DNA of 64,000 nucleotides from Manihot esculenta (GCF_001659605.2 NC_035169.2:17546263-17610262), one strand, 5' to 3'; positions 31,969 to 45,298 are shown, counted from the stretch's first letter. Translations and numbers: made by a program. The notes: a model not told the origin generated them from the letters alone.

Positions 31969-32790
31969 TTTTTTTTTTTACATAGCAAGGAGGGTATTAA
32001 GCCCTTAAGCAAAGCCACGAGGCCATATAACTCCAACAGCATCAGCTTGCAAGTAGTAACGAGACTCCATAGGAGGTGTTTCCAGAATTTACATCCCAAG
32101 AGGGCCTCCAACTGATGATTTCGCTAAGCAATCCGCCATAGTGTTAGCCTCACGAAAGATGTGCTTGAAATAAACTTCCCATGCATAACTCGCCAAAGTC
32201 GTAATCTGAGAAACTAGATTCCTAATCCGGCCTGCTCCATCTAAGCTGTTCTCAATTAATTGCATGGCCACCTGTGAATCAGTTTGAACCTACACAAATT
32301 TCCATCCTCTATCCCACGCTGTCCGAAAGCCCAAAAGAATGCCCCAAAGCTCAGCTTCAATTGCTGTACAAGTACCCAAGGCAGATTGATAGCCAAGAAT
32401 CCAATCACCATTACTATCTCTAAAAACCCCAGCACAACCCGCAGGTCCTGGACAACCCTTAACTGCACCATCTGTATTTATAGCAATCCATCCCATAGTA
32501 GGAGGGGACCAAGAAATAAAGGTGGTGGATGATCTAGAAATAGTATGGTCCACTCCTGAAGCAAAAATCCAAGCTTCAGTATTCTCAAGAGCCTGCTGTA
32601 CAATAAAATGCTTGGACATAGGCGGGTTCTGCTCAGGACTCTCAAAGATCACCTTATTTCTTCTTTTCCATAAGTACCAGATTCCCAAAGGAAAAATAAT
32701 GTTCCATTGTTGTCCATCCATTTGGGTGTAGTTAGACTTTAAATTAGCAAAAATCCATTCAGTAGAGTCTACAACGGTGAAAAAATGGGG
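31969..32790 (-). mobile_element. 5'-truncated LINE, 3' end with poly-A
   Basis: On the minus strand it ends in a poly-A run (T-run at 31969-31979 on plus), preceded by a short 3' UTR and an RNase H domain. Only about 0.8 kb remain, as is usual for 5'-truncated non-LTR retrotransposons. It abuts the GCGAC repeat cluster directly, so it may have inserted in that element. Confidence 0.85.
32089..32772 (-). pseudogene. LINE RNase H domain, C-terminal part of ORF2
   Basis: The upstream part has the zinc-finger/RT-linker motif IWYLWKRRNKVIFE typical of plant LINE ORF2. RNase H follows: WIAINTDGAVKG (first D), AGCAGVFRDSNGDWILGY, then AIEAELWGILLGFRTAWDRG (catalytic E). After an in-frame TAG at about 32289 come VQTDSQVAMQLIE (D) and HIFREANTMADCLAK (final D region). 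All catalytic positions are visible, so decay is slight apart from the stop. It would remove RNA from the RNA-DNA hybrid during target-primed reverse transcription. The 5' three quarters of ORF2 are absent. Confidence 0.85.
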
Positions 32791-32814
32791 ATAGAAACTG
32801 AATTCACTTCATAT

Positions 32815-33370
32815 CAAGTATAAAATAAGTCAATTGAGTTAATATCAAAATCATCTTATATCCACCAAGTGTGAGTCAATTGATTTAAAATTAATTTATC
32901 TTATATACATTATATCTAATTAAATTGAATAAAATCAAAACCATTTTATATATACTATGTTTGATTTAATTGATTTAAGATAAAAATATGTTCACTATAT
33001 CTAAATAAATTTAATTAAAATCAAAATAATTTGATATCCACTGTACTTGTACTTGAATAATATGAGTTAAGATCAATTCACTTATATTAAGTCTAAAGTG
33101 AATCAATTGAATTAAGATAAAAAAATTATCTTATATCTACTATGTTTAAGTCAATTAAATTAAAATTAAAATAATCTTATGTACACCATGTTTAAGTCAA
33201 TTGAATTAAGATAAATAATATGTCCATTATTTATAAATAAATTTAACTAAAATTCAAATAATCTCATATCCATTGCCTGTGAGTAATATGAATTAAGTTC
33301 AATTCATACTATTTTAATAATAAAACAAGTCAATTAAATATAATCAATTCAATAAATTATAAAGCGAGTC
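32815..33370. repeat. AT-rich degenerate minisatellite
   Basis: About nine imperfect copies of a roughly 60 bp unit with GTCAATTGAATTAAGAT, AAAATAATCTTATATCCA and CTATGTTTA elements. GTCAATTG / CAATTGA palindromes recur. No coding content. Confidence 0.75.
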
Positions 33371-36300
33371 AAATTAAATTAAGATCATAAAAAAACAAAA
33401 TTGTCCCACATGCACAAGAGAGTATTAGAAAAAATTTAGAGCAAGTTCCAAATATGAAGGATTTCTTAGATCCAATCACGACATCTCAGACTAAATGTCT
33501 TAAGGAACAACATCAACTTTTTGTGAAATTTTAGATTGAAAGAGGATTGTCCAAATACGCAAAACTTCATAAGGATAGTATTAAGAATCCTACATATGTA
33601 AATAGAATTAGGTTACAAATTAGTTTAGTTAGTTTAGGCTTTTGGGGCTTGTTTTGTGAAGTAGCTTGTACTGATGCTTTGGGCAAAGACCTTTGGCACG
33701 TATTTGAAGGTGAAGAAAGGCTTCTAATAGCTAACCTAACTAATTGTATCAACAAAGGTAAGCTTCTTTTGTAGGGATACTCTCTAATTTGTTTCGGTTT
33801 TATGTTTGAATAAGGCAAGATGTTTCTGGTTACTGGGTTTTAGGCGTGTTTGAAGAATAGCTAGCTAGGATTGAGATGGTAGTGTTCCAGTGGGTCTCTC
33901 AAGGGTTGTTCTGTGTGTTTAGAACATAGATTCTAGGCAGGTTCTCTTAGATGCCTATTTTAGTTTTGGATGATTTCGTATTGCTGCTTCCTGACTATTA
34001 TGTTTATTCCTATTATTAGAGTGATTAGCTCTTATAGTAATCATGAACAACTTTTTTTATCATGAACAACTTTTTTGGAATGAAATATCTAGAAAATTAG
34101 CATCATTTCACTTTTTGATTATGTTAATCAAGTTCTTCATAGTTTGGATCATTTGCAGTGGACTCTCCTTAACTTTGAATGTCCTAAACCTTTTAGATTT
34201 ATGGACATGTAGTGGCCTAATTAGGCTTTTCTAAGTGTTAGAAACTTGGTGGAATGTTATTCATATCTACAATGTAAGTGCTTTCTTCATGATGCATTTT
34301 GGTTGCTTTTCTTTTTTTCTATGAATTAGCATTTCGATCAATTGGCTATAGAAGCATGCTAGCTGCAGTCAGCCGGATGTCGCACTCTGTTTCCTCTTCT
34401 TGCAGTCGACTGCCTTCTCATTAAGCTAGTTTGTAATCGATCGGATGCAACATTTTGTATTCTCTTCTTACAGTCTGCTTTAATGTTAAGTTAGTTTATT
34501 GTCAACTGCTTGACATGTTCTGATAACCTACACCTTTGAGGTTGATTATTTCATTATGTTCTTCTCCTAGCGATTTTTCATTTCCTACTATATTGTATTT
34601 GCATGGTTTGTATCCTGGTGTTGTTCTTTTGAATTATGTTTGGAGATGCTTTTTCTTGATGTATTTTTAATATCAGGTTGTTCAATTAGCATGATTTATC
34701 CTAGGTTTGGGTGTACCTCGGTAGTTTGAATCTTTGATGATTGGGTTTAGTTTGGATTTCGTCAAGCTATATTCTTCTTGGTTTTTACTTCTTTATAAAA
34801 AAAGGAGGTGTGAGCTAACATGTACCATTGATCACATGTTTCTAGTTCAATGATTTAGAATTTATTTGAACATATGCATTCATGAATCAATGGATGAAGC
34901 ACTAAACAAATAATACATGGCATCCAAGAAATATAGTTAGCTTGTGGAAAGACTCATTCAAGAGATTAGGAAATCACTTAGTAGAGTGTAAAAGCTTTAA
35001 AAATGCATCCAAAAGGTGGAATAATGCTTGCAGAGGAGGACAAGTAGGAATTCCAAGTCATCATAAGGAGGAAAACATTAAGCTCCAACAAGAGTTTAAA
35101 GATATTAAGGGCTATTTGATTTAACTTTTAAATAAAACTTATACTCAATAGCTTATAGTTATTACCGTTAATTGAGAGTTATTGGAGTTCTATTATGCTA
35201 GACATACCGATCACCTTCTCTTTGGAACCGGGAAGAATTTGGTTTCACTCCCTAGATAGAGAGTTTTATCAAAGTTTCAATAAAAATCAAAATGCATTAT
35301 AAGGAAGGGATGAAAAGCTGAAATGTTGAAAGTGATGAAAAGGTAGCTATTATGCACGTGCAGAACTCAGCTCCACTTAATTTTGATTGGATCCCAAATG
35401 GCAGGTAATTCCCCAAATCAATAGTTCAATATCATTCAATAGGTAGTGCCTCTGTTCCATTAGTTGACTTGCAATTGTTTTAACTTTTGAAAAGAAGTTT
35501 TGTAAAATAATGAGATTGTTTTAATTTTAAAATTTTATAAGAATGTATAAACTTTTTTTTTACTTTCAAAAACTTCTTTTTTTAATAAAATCAAATTGAT
35601 GACTTTAGAAATGTACCCTTAACAAATTATTTTCTCTCTGAATAAAGGAGAAAATTATAAAAGAAATTTGAATTTAAATTTATAATAAAATAGTATCTTA
35701 GAATTACATGCAATTAGCAAAGGGCCTAGCACATTAAATCTTTCCCTTTAACACCGTATATAATTACTAATGTGTTCTTTTTTTTTTTTTTGAATCAATA
35801 CTAATGTGTTCTTTAAAATTAACTAATTCATTTTACATAAATAAAATATTATAAGACGTGGCATTCCTTATTTGATTCGAAGATCTCTTTTAATTACTAT
35901 TTACCGACTATTATTTGAAATACCAATAATAAATTTATTGACGAAAATTTATAATTATATTTTATTTTTTAGTGTTTAAAATTTATTTTAAAAAATTGTA
36001 TCATCTTGAATTTTAAAAACTTCACAAGGCACATATGAATTATTTAAAAATAAAATTAAGATGCTCTCAAAATCGTAATCAATATTCATCAATAAGTAGC
36101 ATGAATATTTTATAATATTTTTGTATCAATTTCAATACAAACAAAAGATTCTTTGAGTGTATAAAATATTAAATGAGTTTTATTTTCAAAATTTATACAT
36201 TATTATTTGGTTTAATTTGTCAATTGAAAATTTAGATAATAATTTGAATTTTGTCAATGTATATCAACATGTTTTTATTCATGCTTCCTTTAAAATTGTA

Positions 36301-38531
36301 ATGTTATATTAATAACACTTTAATTTGAATTTTGTGAATATATCAACATATTTTTATTCCTGCTTCCTTTAAGATTGTAATGTTAGATTAATAATACTTT
36401 TTGAATAACTTAACTGTATTATGGGATGTTTTCAAATTTTAAAGTATTTGATGCTATGTAACGATCGTCCAAAGTAAATTATGAACCGTCACTATAAGAT
36501 ATGGCCACATGACAAGTCTCTAATGTGATTCCAAAAAAAAAAAGATTTGAATACCTCAACACCAGATTTATCATCAAAATCCACTCTCTTCTTAGCAAGG
36601 ACGAGTCTTAACACAAAGCTACCATTATCAGGCATTGTCTAGTGTATTCTCATTACACCTATGTTTATGAAATCACCAATTTATTAGCTGACAACATCTC
36701 TTATCAAGCAGACGACCATATTATCGTCAGATTATTAAGAAAAGTTATATTTATCTTCATTTTATTACTGTATAAAAGGAGAGTGTTGCAGGTACCCACT
36801 ATCTCATATTCTTTTTCTTATAGGTCTAACTAATCAAAATATAATTTTATTTTTTGATTACATCAGTATCACAAAATTTTTTAATAAAATTCAGAAGTAC
36901 AGGTATGTATTTAGCATTTCTCATTGCTCCTATATTAATTGGTTTCTAGCTTTCTTCTCTTTAGCTGGCTTCGTGAACTCCAGGTGTGTGCTTTTTTTCC
37001 CCAATATCTTGCAAATTCTTGTTCCTTGATTTTTCTATTGGGGTATACATGAAAAGTACCCATGTGAATATGCTAAATCTTGGTTAAGATGACAAATGTT
37101 ATGCTTATAATCTGTTTCACGTTTTCTTGATATGAAGATGGACCTTCTTTTTGAAAATGTGCAAGTGAATGGGAACTTTCAAATGTATGAAAAATAAAAC
37201 ATCAGTCTCAACTTGAAACTCCTGAAAATTCTGGAAATTGTGTTTTCAAACTTAACTATTTAATCTTATTTTTTAAAACTTATTTAAAACATCCTTTACA
37301 AATTTAGTTCTTTGTTACTCAACTTACTTTAATTTTGAATATTCATATTGTTTAATATCAGTGATTTTCAATATTCATATAATTTAATTTGTATATATAA
37401 TTTTTTAAACATTTATATTATATAAAATTAAATATATATTTACACCAATAGTAATTGAAATTAACCCATTAAATATATAAACTAAAATCATAATCCATTT
37501 AATATTTGAATTTATAAAAATGTTCATAACTAAACATAAATTAACCCTATTATTGATTCTTTATCGAAAAAATAAGAATAATCACATGTTACTGACTATA
37601 TTGTAAATTTTACTAATTATACTCTAAATTTTTATAAATTGATGAAGTTATATGATAGTAATTTTATTATTTTATGAAAATTTCGAGTCCAATCAACAAA
37701 ATTTTGAATACCGTTAGCAATAAGTTAAACTATTTCTAATTTATTTTGACAACGAGTACTTACTCTGTTTATATGATCAAACACTCGACTTCACTTAAAA
37801 AATAGAGTGTCGAATCACTCATTTCAACAATCATCCCATTGTCTCCGCCGTCATGGATGGTTGAATCTATTCCATGAATGAAGAGGAATCAGTTTATTTA
37901 AAAGCAGATAAAATATTTTCCCATTTGGTTTCCAATGACAAGCTATAATAAATTCGATCTTTTACAAGAGGTAGTTTTTATATTTTGTTAAGAATTAACA
38001 GCAAATTCAGATGTATTTTAACAAGACTAATTTGTTATATAAAAATTAAATTTAAGAACTCATTTATTATCAAACTTTAGTCTGGACTAATCTGCGGGTT
38101 TGATAACACTCACAGACAAACTGGCACATAAATTACTCTAATTCGTATTTAATTATTATAATTTTTATAAGTTTTAGATATTTAATGATTTAAAATTTTA
38201 ATTCAAATATTTAATGGACTAATATAAAATATTACATTATTTGATCTTCTGATAACGAGAAAACAAACTAAGTAATGTTTTCTTTTTTTTTTATAATAGA
38301 GTTAAACAGTCCAAATTTACAAAGTTTTAATTAAATTTTTTTAAAAATATAAACTAAATGATTAAATCTTAAAGTAACTAAATAATTAATTTTAATATTT
38401 GATAGTAGTTTGCCCATCAATAAATGAACAAATTAAAATCTTGCAATGTGATGAACCGAAAGATCCGATGGGGTTACTAAATGCAGACACATGGACTATA
38501 GTTTGATTCAATGAACAAATTAATGAGTTGT
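33371..38531. other. AT-rich gene-poor DNA
   Basis: Short open frames at 33547-33774 and 34942-35124 (+) show no recognised motif and are not called. 34040-34077 and 35768-35813 are small tandem duplications, and 36771-36781 is a lone TATAAAAGG-like box. I see no element terminus or gene with support. Confidence 0.5.
36240..36400. repeat. Two tandem copies of an 81 bp unit
   Basis: TTTGAATTTTGTCAATGT through AATAACACTT is repeated from about 36321 with a handful of substitutions. Confidence 0.85.
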
Positions 38532-39937
38532 TGACTGTGCAATTGTCGAAACCGGTTAAAAATAACCTTTTTTGTTATCAACAATTTTACAACCGCATAT
38601 AATGTCAAAAGGATTAAATCCACGGGAAATTAATATTTACCTATTTTCCTTATCAAGACCAAGTAAACAAATTGAAAATAAAATAAAAGGGGGGATTTTA
38701 GATTGATGAGTTAAACTAATACTGAAAGCAATAAAGTAAAGCAAATAATAAAGTAAAGAAATTCAATAATGAGAAAAACTCTAGTTGAATAATTGGATGC
38801 ACTTCAGTTGTTGGAATTGATCATTGATACTTAGATTCCTTTGTTTGATTCAATAAATTAGTTATGGAGATGGAAGACGCTTCTCACTACCATATCGCTT
38901 CTCACTACCATATCCCTTCTTAAGCATAAATCAATTAGGAAACATCCTCTAATTAATTACTAATCAATAAGTTGCCAAGGAACGTCCTTGGGCCTTTGGC
39001 ATCTAACAACTGTCAATTGCATGAAAAAATAGAGAGACCTAATTCTAGCTACCCAACGCATGGTGATATTGCTAGATTATATAATTTCCTTAGTTTTTAC
39101 ACCAAGAGTTACTTGTGTTTGAATAATTTAAGCAATTACGGACTTAAAACTATCCAAACTAACAAATTATTACCTTGCAATCAAGAATCAATTGGCCCTA
39201 TTGATCTAAACTACAAAGCAACAATGGAATTAACCATGAAATTGCATAAATATTGAAAAACAAAAGATAAACAATGTATGTTCAGATCTCCCAATCCATA
39301 AAACAACCAAAGTTTCACCTAATTTTCAACTAGAAAAAGAGGTTTCAGCCACTCATGGCTGAAACAAAACCAAAAAAATAAAAGAAAGAGTAGAAGAAGA
39401 GATGGCCGGCAGCCTTGGAAGGAGAAGGTAGGTTCGGCCACTTCATCCGAATTGGAGAAGAGAAGAGGAGCTTGGGGCGTGTGGGTCCTTATGCTTTTAT
39501 AGCATAAGGGTATTGCCCTAGGTTTCCTTGATGAGGTTGAGCCTTCTTTTGAATTTCAAATTTTGAATGTCCTCTTTCGAATTTTGAATTTTGAATTTTT
39601 AGGAGGCAAGTGCATCTTCTTGAGATTTGGTTTCTTGAATAAACTGAATTTTGAATTTTGAATTTTGAATGTGCATCTTGAAGATTTGAAATTTGAATTT
39701 CAAATTACTTGGCTGAATGTACTTTCCTTATTTATCTCCTCTTCAGCTGCAACTTGGCTTGTGGAAGCATGCTTGTTCCCCTTTATCCTATTTTTGGCAG
39801 TTTTAAAAGCATTTTCACCCAATTATCTTTTTATACCATTTTCTGCAAAATGAGATCAAAACCACAAAATTAAGCAGAAAAAGTGTAAATTAACATTAAT
39901 AACAACATAATAAAATGGTCTAAATTTTGTCTGATCA
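38532..39937 (-). repeat. 3' LTR of the outer Athila-like element
   Basis: On the minus strand it starts TGATCAGACAAAATTTAG and ends CGACAATTGCACAGTCA. The same family of termini is seen at 7200-8873 and 42197-48909. It contains a TTTTGAATTT minisatellite (about 39545-39715) and a TATA-like CTATAAAAGC at about 39500. The matching 5' LTR lies beyond 62960 or is lost. Length is 1406 bp. Confidence 0.88.
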
Positions 39938-40930
39938 AATACCTCCACACCTAGCCTTTTGCTTGTCCTCAAGCAAATAAACTTAGTCAAACAAGCTCTC
40001 TTTGCTACTTGATCCTTTATTTTCACTTAAGCTCTTACCCTAGACCCCTACTTTGAAGCATTGCAGTGAAGAGTGTATGCACCAAGGTTACTCTCCTTCT
40101 TTTCTTGTCTCCCTTTACCTACCATGGCTAGTATTTGTTTTCCTCAAAAGAGAGATTATACATGCACATGTTCTTATTTAGTTAAGACTTTTTCTAGCTT
40201 TCGGAGTGACTTACCCTTACTTGAAGCACTTTATTCAGCTTTTTGCACTTTATTCTTGCTTGAAAAAGTCACCAACCTTTTGACGTGAAGGTACATATTT
40301 GTGATACCCACCCCCAGTTACTCAGTTGATCACCTGTCCAAGTGGCTACTAGCTCTGTTCATAGTCTTTTGATCATTGAAACAGTTTTAAATTTATGCTT
40401 TTAAAGTCTCTGCCTTTGCTGAATTTCTTTCTCAATGAATTGGGCAAATCAATACCAATTGTTAAAATAAGTCATATTTCATTATTCACACATCTCTATT
40501 ATTCTCTCTAATGAGTAATGTCATATATTTTTCACCATGGCAAGCTCAAAGATCCAATTCAAAAGGAAATTCCCAACAATGAATACAACTCACTGCAATT
40601 GATTCAACTTAGGTTTAAAGAGTCATCACATCAATAGGGTCATGGAAAGAAAGCTCATTCAACATAGCCTATGCGTTTGAGTAAAGCATACCAAAACAGA
40701 AAAAAGGAAAAAAAATTGTGGCTACATGTGTGTGCATTAAAGGCAAAAATAACAAAAATGAAAAATGTGTGCAAACTAAAAAAAAAAAAAGCTAAAATGG
40801 ACTTAAAATAAAAATTCAGAGATATATGCACCCCCACACCTAATTCATGCATTGTCCTCAATGTATTGAAAATATTAAAGTTCAAAGGAAACTAAGTACT
40901 CCCCTGATGTGGTTTGTGTGGTGCGATCCA
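39938..40930 (-). other. 3' non-coding internal region of the outer Athila-like element
   Basis: The purine tract GGTGTGGAGGTATT lies next to the LTR, and a second purine run (GGTGTGGGGGTGCATA, about 40826) lies upstream. The region is homologous to 44301-45290 of the nested non-autonomous element. No gene is seen in it. Confidence 0.75.
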
Positions 40931-40934
40931 CTAA

Positions 40935-41513
40935 GCAAGCTGAGAGACGAACATATGTTCGTCTAGAAAGTTTTCCTTGATTGGACATGGTGCGAAACTA
41001 GTGGGAAGTCGGCTTAGGTGATCAGCAACTAGATTCTCCTTTCCTTTCTTGTCTCGTATCTCCAGATCTTACTCTTGTAATAGCAGAATCTACCGAATGA
41101 GTCTCGGTTTTGCCTCCTTTTTCTTGATCAAGTACTGCAAGGCTGCATGGTCTGAGTAAATTATGACTTTGGTCCCTAGGAGGTATGGTCTGAATTTCTC
41201 TAAAGCAAATACAACAGCCAATAGCTCCTTTTCTGTTGTTGAATAATTGCTTTGGGCAGTGTCTAGTGTGCGAGATGCATAGTGAATCATGTGGGGTGAG
41301 TTTCCCACACATTGCCCCAAGACTGCCCCCATAGCATAGTTGCTTGCATCACACATGATTTTAAAGGGCAAGTTCTAGTCAGGTGCCTGAATGATTGGGG
41401 CAGTCACAAGTAATTCCTTTATTAGATCAAATGTTGTCTTGCAACCTGCATCAAAATCAAATGTTATATCTTGCTGGAGCAATCTGCATAATGGCAATGT
41501 AATTTTGGAGAAA
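40935..41513 (-). pseudogene. Athila-like RNase H, integrase missing
   Basis: Reading downward from 41513: FSKITLPLCRLL (RT end), a stop within APD*NLPF, then the RNase H core [47 protein letters not shown] and [12 protein letters not shown]. After a frame change come LVADHLSRLP and PIKENFLDEHMF, which in this family lead to integrase. Here they run into a stop and the 3' non-coding region, so the whole integrase is absent. The upstream half of this gene lies at 59571-60357, displaced by 18 kb of nested elements. RNase H degrades the RNA of the RNA-DNA hybrid. Confidence 0.88.
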
Positions 41514-42196
41514 TCTTCTGTAACGACCCCAAAATGGACCGTTACCGGCGCTAGGATTCAGATCGGCTTAAGGCCACCAGAACCCGTAGCAAGCCTGCTA
41601 TATTCTCTGAGTACCTGTAAAATCTCATACATGGTCATACATTTTCTGTGAAACTAAAAACTTTTCTCTGGACCAAGACTTAACCTGTGCATGCACTATC
41701 TCTGTACTCTGTACCCCTGACTAGAGCTTGCTCTAGATGGGTTAATTCATACCTGTTAAGCCTGGTTTTTCACATACTCTGTAAAATAGTTATATAAACA
41801 GACCATGTAGACAAAAGATTTACAACACAAAAAATAACTAAGTCAAGCACAATTCTACCTTTATACACAACTGTTACATCTCTTTAATATTACATGTCCA
41901 CAATATTCTATTACAAAACTCTTCTCTCTTCCTGTACTCTGCTGGACTTCCCCTGTACACTGTACACTGAACCTACAAGACTGGGGTTAAGGGAGTGGGA
42001 TGAGCTCTATAGCCCAGTGAGTATAACAGTAAAACAAGTCATTAAAACATGATCTTATGAAATGCATCATATCACAGACAATCCACATCAAGGGTAAACC
42101 TGTCACCACATAGTCCCGATAGCTCTACCATGCCAGGGCGTAGAATCGAGCACCTGGTCTTCCTGTCATATATGTATACGTGTATATAACACCTGT

Positions 42197-44300
42197 TGAC
42201 AGAGCGGTTGTCGAAGCCGGTCAAAATAATCAATTCATTTATCAACAATATAAATACTGTAGATAGTGGTGAAAGGATCGAATCCACAGGGAATTGATAC
42301 TTACCTATCTTTCTTGTCAAGACCAAATAAACAAACAGAAAATAAATAGACAATGAAAATAAAGTGCAAGTAAAGTAAAAAAAAGGGTTTTGAGATTGAT
42401 TCAATTAATCTAATGGTGAAAGCAAATAAAAATAAAGAGGAAACAATAATGATAAAAGCTCTAGTTGAAGATTCAGATTCACTTTAGTTGATAGGATTGA
42501 TCATTGACTCATATGTTCCTTTGTTGATTCAATAAATTGGCCATGGAGATTGAAGAAGCTTCTCACATCCATTGTCTCTCTTTAAGATTAAATCAATTAG
42601 GGAAAGTCCTCCAATTAATTACTAATTAACAATTGCCAAAGAACGTCTTTGAGCCTTAGGCCTTTTACAATAGTCAATTGCATAAAGATATAGAGAGAAC
42701 CAATTCTAGTCACCCACATGCATGGAGACAACACTAGATCATGCGATTTCCTTAGTGATGCACCAAGTGTTCTTATGGTTGAATAAATCAAGCAATTTCG
42801 GACTTAAAATCACTCAAACCAACAATATATTACCTTGCAATAAAAATCAATGGAGATCTTAAATAACAAAGCGATAATGTCCTTTAAGCATGAAATCACA
42901 AGAATATTGAATAAGAAAAAGATAAACAATGTAGTCCAAGTCTCTCAATCCACAATACAACTAAAGCTTCACTTGTTCTTCAACTAGAATGAAAGAGTTT
43001 CAGCCTCTCATGGCTGAAACAAAAACCAAAAATAAAAGAAAAGAAGAAAGGTAGAAGAAGAGATGCGAATTTCGTAGGTGTCTCCCAAGGGGAGCTTCCG
43101 ACCCTGTAGAGGCTCCTTATGTGGGTTTTTATAGTTGAAAAGTGTTGCCCTAAGTCATACTTACTGCCCAAGAGGTATTTTCTGCCCAAGATGTGTCTGA
43201 AAAGGAAAGAATCGTGCTTTTCGGCTTCAGAAGGAAGGCTGCGCGAAAATGCACTGCTGAAGGAAGTTGGTGCGCGCGGTTTGGTCTCAGAAAGGGAAGG
43301 AGGCGCGGATTGTGCTTACTAAATAAGTTTAGATGCTGAACTTGCTTCCTAATTAGTGTAGAGGCTGCCCAAGGTGCTGCCCATGTGCAACTTGCTGCCC
43401 AAGTTGTTGCAAAAGAGGAAAGAATCGGACTGCAAGGCTTCAGAAGGAAGTTGGCGCGCATATTGCCTTCAGAATAGGAAAGGAGCGTACCTTGTGCTTG
43501 AAAAGGAAGGAAGAGCGATCCAAGGCTGCCAATAGAGGAAGAAAAGTCGTGGCTTGATGTTCATAAGGAAATATGCACGTACTAAGGCTTTCAGAAGAGG
43601 AAGGACGCGCGGATCATGCTTCCAGAAGAGGTGGCGCGCGCATGGATTGCAAAAGAGGCAGGAGAATGCAGTCATTAATGTGCAGAAGTGGAAAGATATA
43701 TGTCCAGTCTTTCCTTTTTAGGTGGAGCCTTCATTTGAATTTTAAACGCTGAACGCAAAAGAGGCAAGTGTGCCTTGATGAGACCTTGCTGCCTAAATTG
43801 GAAGATTTGACTGCTGCAGTACGTGAACATCTTTGAATAAGGAAAGAAAGATCTGCGATTTGAAATTCAAATAATTTCCTAACTGAGCTTTCCTTATTTG
43901 CTTTTGTCTCTGCACTTTCCTCATTTGAAGACTTTCCTTTTCTGAAAACCTGCCTTATTTGAAAACTTTCCTTTCTTGGCACATGTTCTAAATAAGGCAG
44001 GAAAGATTCTGCAGTTCGAATTTCGAACAGTTTGCTGACTGTGCTTTCTGACTCTTTCCTTATTTGGCACTTTCCATATATGAAGACTTTCCTTATTTGG
44101 AACTTTCCATATATGAAAACTTTCCTTTTCTGGAACTTTCCATATTTGGCACTTTTTGGCAGTTTTAATAGCATTTTCTCCAGATTGTCTCTTTACACCT
44201 AATATCTGCAAAACATGATTAAAACCACAAAATTAGGTAGAAAAGGTGTAAATAAACATCAATAATATCATGATAATATGGACTAAATTATGCTCTGTCA
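42197..44300 (-). repeat. 3' LTR of the gag-only element (2104 bp)
   Basis: Bounded by TGACAGAGC and GCTCTGTCA. It differs from the 5' LTR by a 13 bp indel (AAATAAAGCAAAT type, about 42425) and a small number of substitutions. A TTTCCTTATTTGGCAC minisatellite lies at about 43870-44160. Confidence 0.93.
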
Positions 44301-45298
44301 AATACCCCCACACCTAACCTTTTGCTTGTCCTCAAGCAAACAAACACAGTTAAACGAGCTCTCTTTGCTTTGATCCTTATTTCCACTTAAGCTCTTACTC
44401 TAGACCCCTATTTTGAAGCATTGCAATAAAGAATATATGCATCAAGGTTACTTACCTCTTTCCTTGTCTCCTTTTACTTACCATGGCTAGGATTGGTTTT
44501 CCTCAAGAGAGAGATCACACATGCACATTTCATTTGTTCAGTTAAGACATGTTCTAGCTTTCAGAGTCACTTGCCCTTACCTTGAAGTACTTTATTCAGC
44601 CTTTTTGCACTTTAAACTTGCTTTAAGAAGTCACCAACCTTTTGACGTGAAGGTACATATTGGTGATACCCACCCCCAGTTACTCAGTTGGTCACCTGTC
44701 CAAGTGGCTACTAGCTCTGTTCATAGTCTTTTGACCATTGGAACAGTTTTCAATTTGTGCTTATGAAGTCTAGGCCTTTTCTGAATTTCTTTCTCTCAAT
44801 GATTTGGGCAAATCAACACCAATTGCTAAAACAAGTCATGTTAAGTTCATTCACACAATTCTCAATTCATTCTCTCAAATGAGTGTCATCAATATATTTT
44901 TCACCATGGCAAGCTCAAAGATTCAATTCAAAGGCAATTCCCAAACATGAATATATCTCATTGCAATTGATTCAACCTAGGTTTAAAGAGTCATTACATC
45001 AATGGGGTCATGGAAAGAAAGCTCATCCAACATAGTTCATCAATTTGAGTAAAGCAAATCAAAAAGAAGATTGTGGATGATCAAACACAAACTGAAAGGA
45101 AAACTGAAAAGAAAAGGCAAACTGAAAGGAAAAATGTGTCTAAAGCAAAAAAAAAATAAATAAATAAAAATTTCAGAGATCCGCACCCCCATACCTAAAT
45201 CATGCATTGTCCTCAATGTATAGAAAACATAAAAGAACAAAGAAACTGAGTACTTCCCTTTGGTGTGGTTGGCATAGTGCGATCCACTTGATCAAGGC
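44301..45298 (-). other. Non-coding 3' internal region of the gag-only element
   Basis: The purine tract GGTGTGGGGGTATT is adjacent to the 3' LTR. A second purine-rich run (TATGGGGGTGCGG, about 45182-45194) lies upstream. Related to 39938-40930. No reading frame with family motifs. Confidence 0.75.

Noticed and set aside
33547..33774. 75-codon frame on plus; similarly 34942-35124 (60 codons)
   Set aside because: Short, alone, with no recognised motif and no support on the flanks.
36642..36833. TATA-like box and 63 codon frame suggesting a small gene
   Set aside because: No conserved motif, exon structure or second supporting signal.
42072..42404. Membrane-protein-like 110 codon frame (minus), repeated at 46761-47000
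   Set aside because: It lies in the LTR ends of the gag-only element and crosses the LTR boundary, so the two copies are just the two LTRs.
43731..44211. 147- and 96-codon frames with KVFIYGKFQ-type repeats, also at 48340-48820
   Set aside because: They translate the TTTCCTTATTTGG minisatellite within the LTR.
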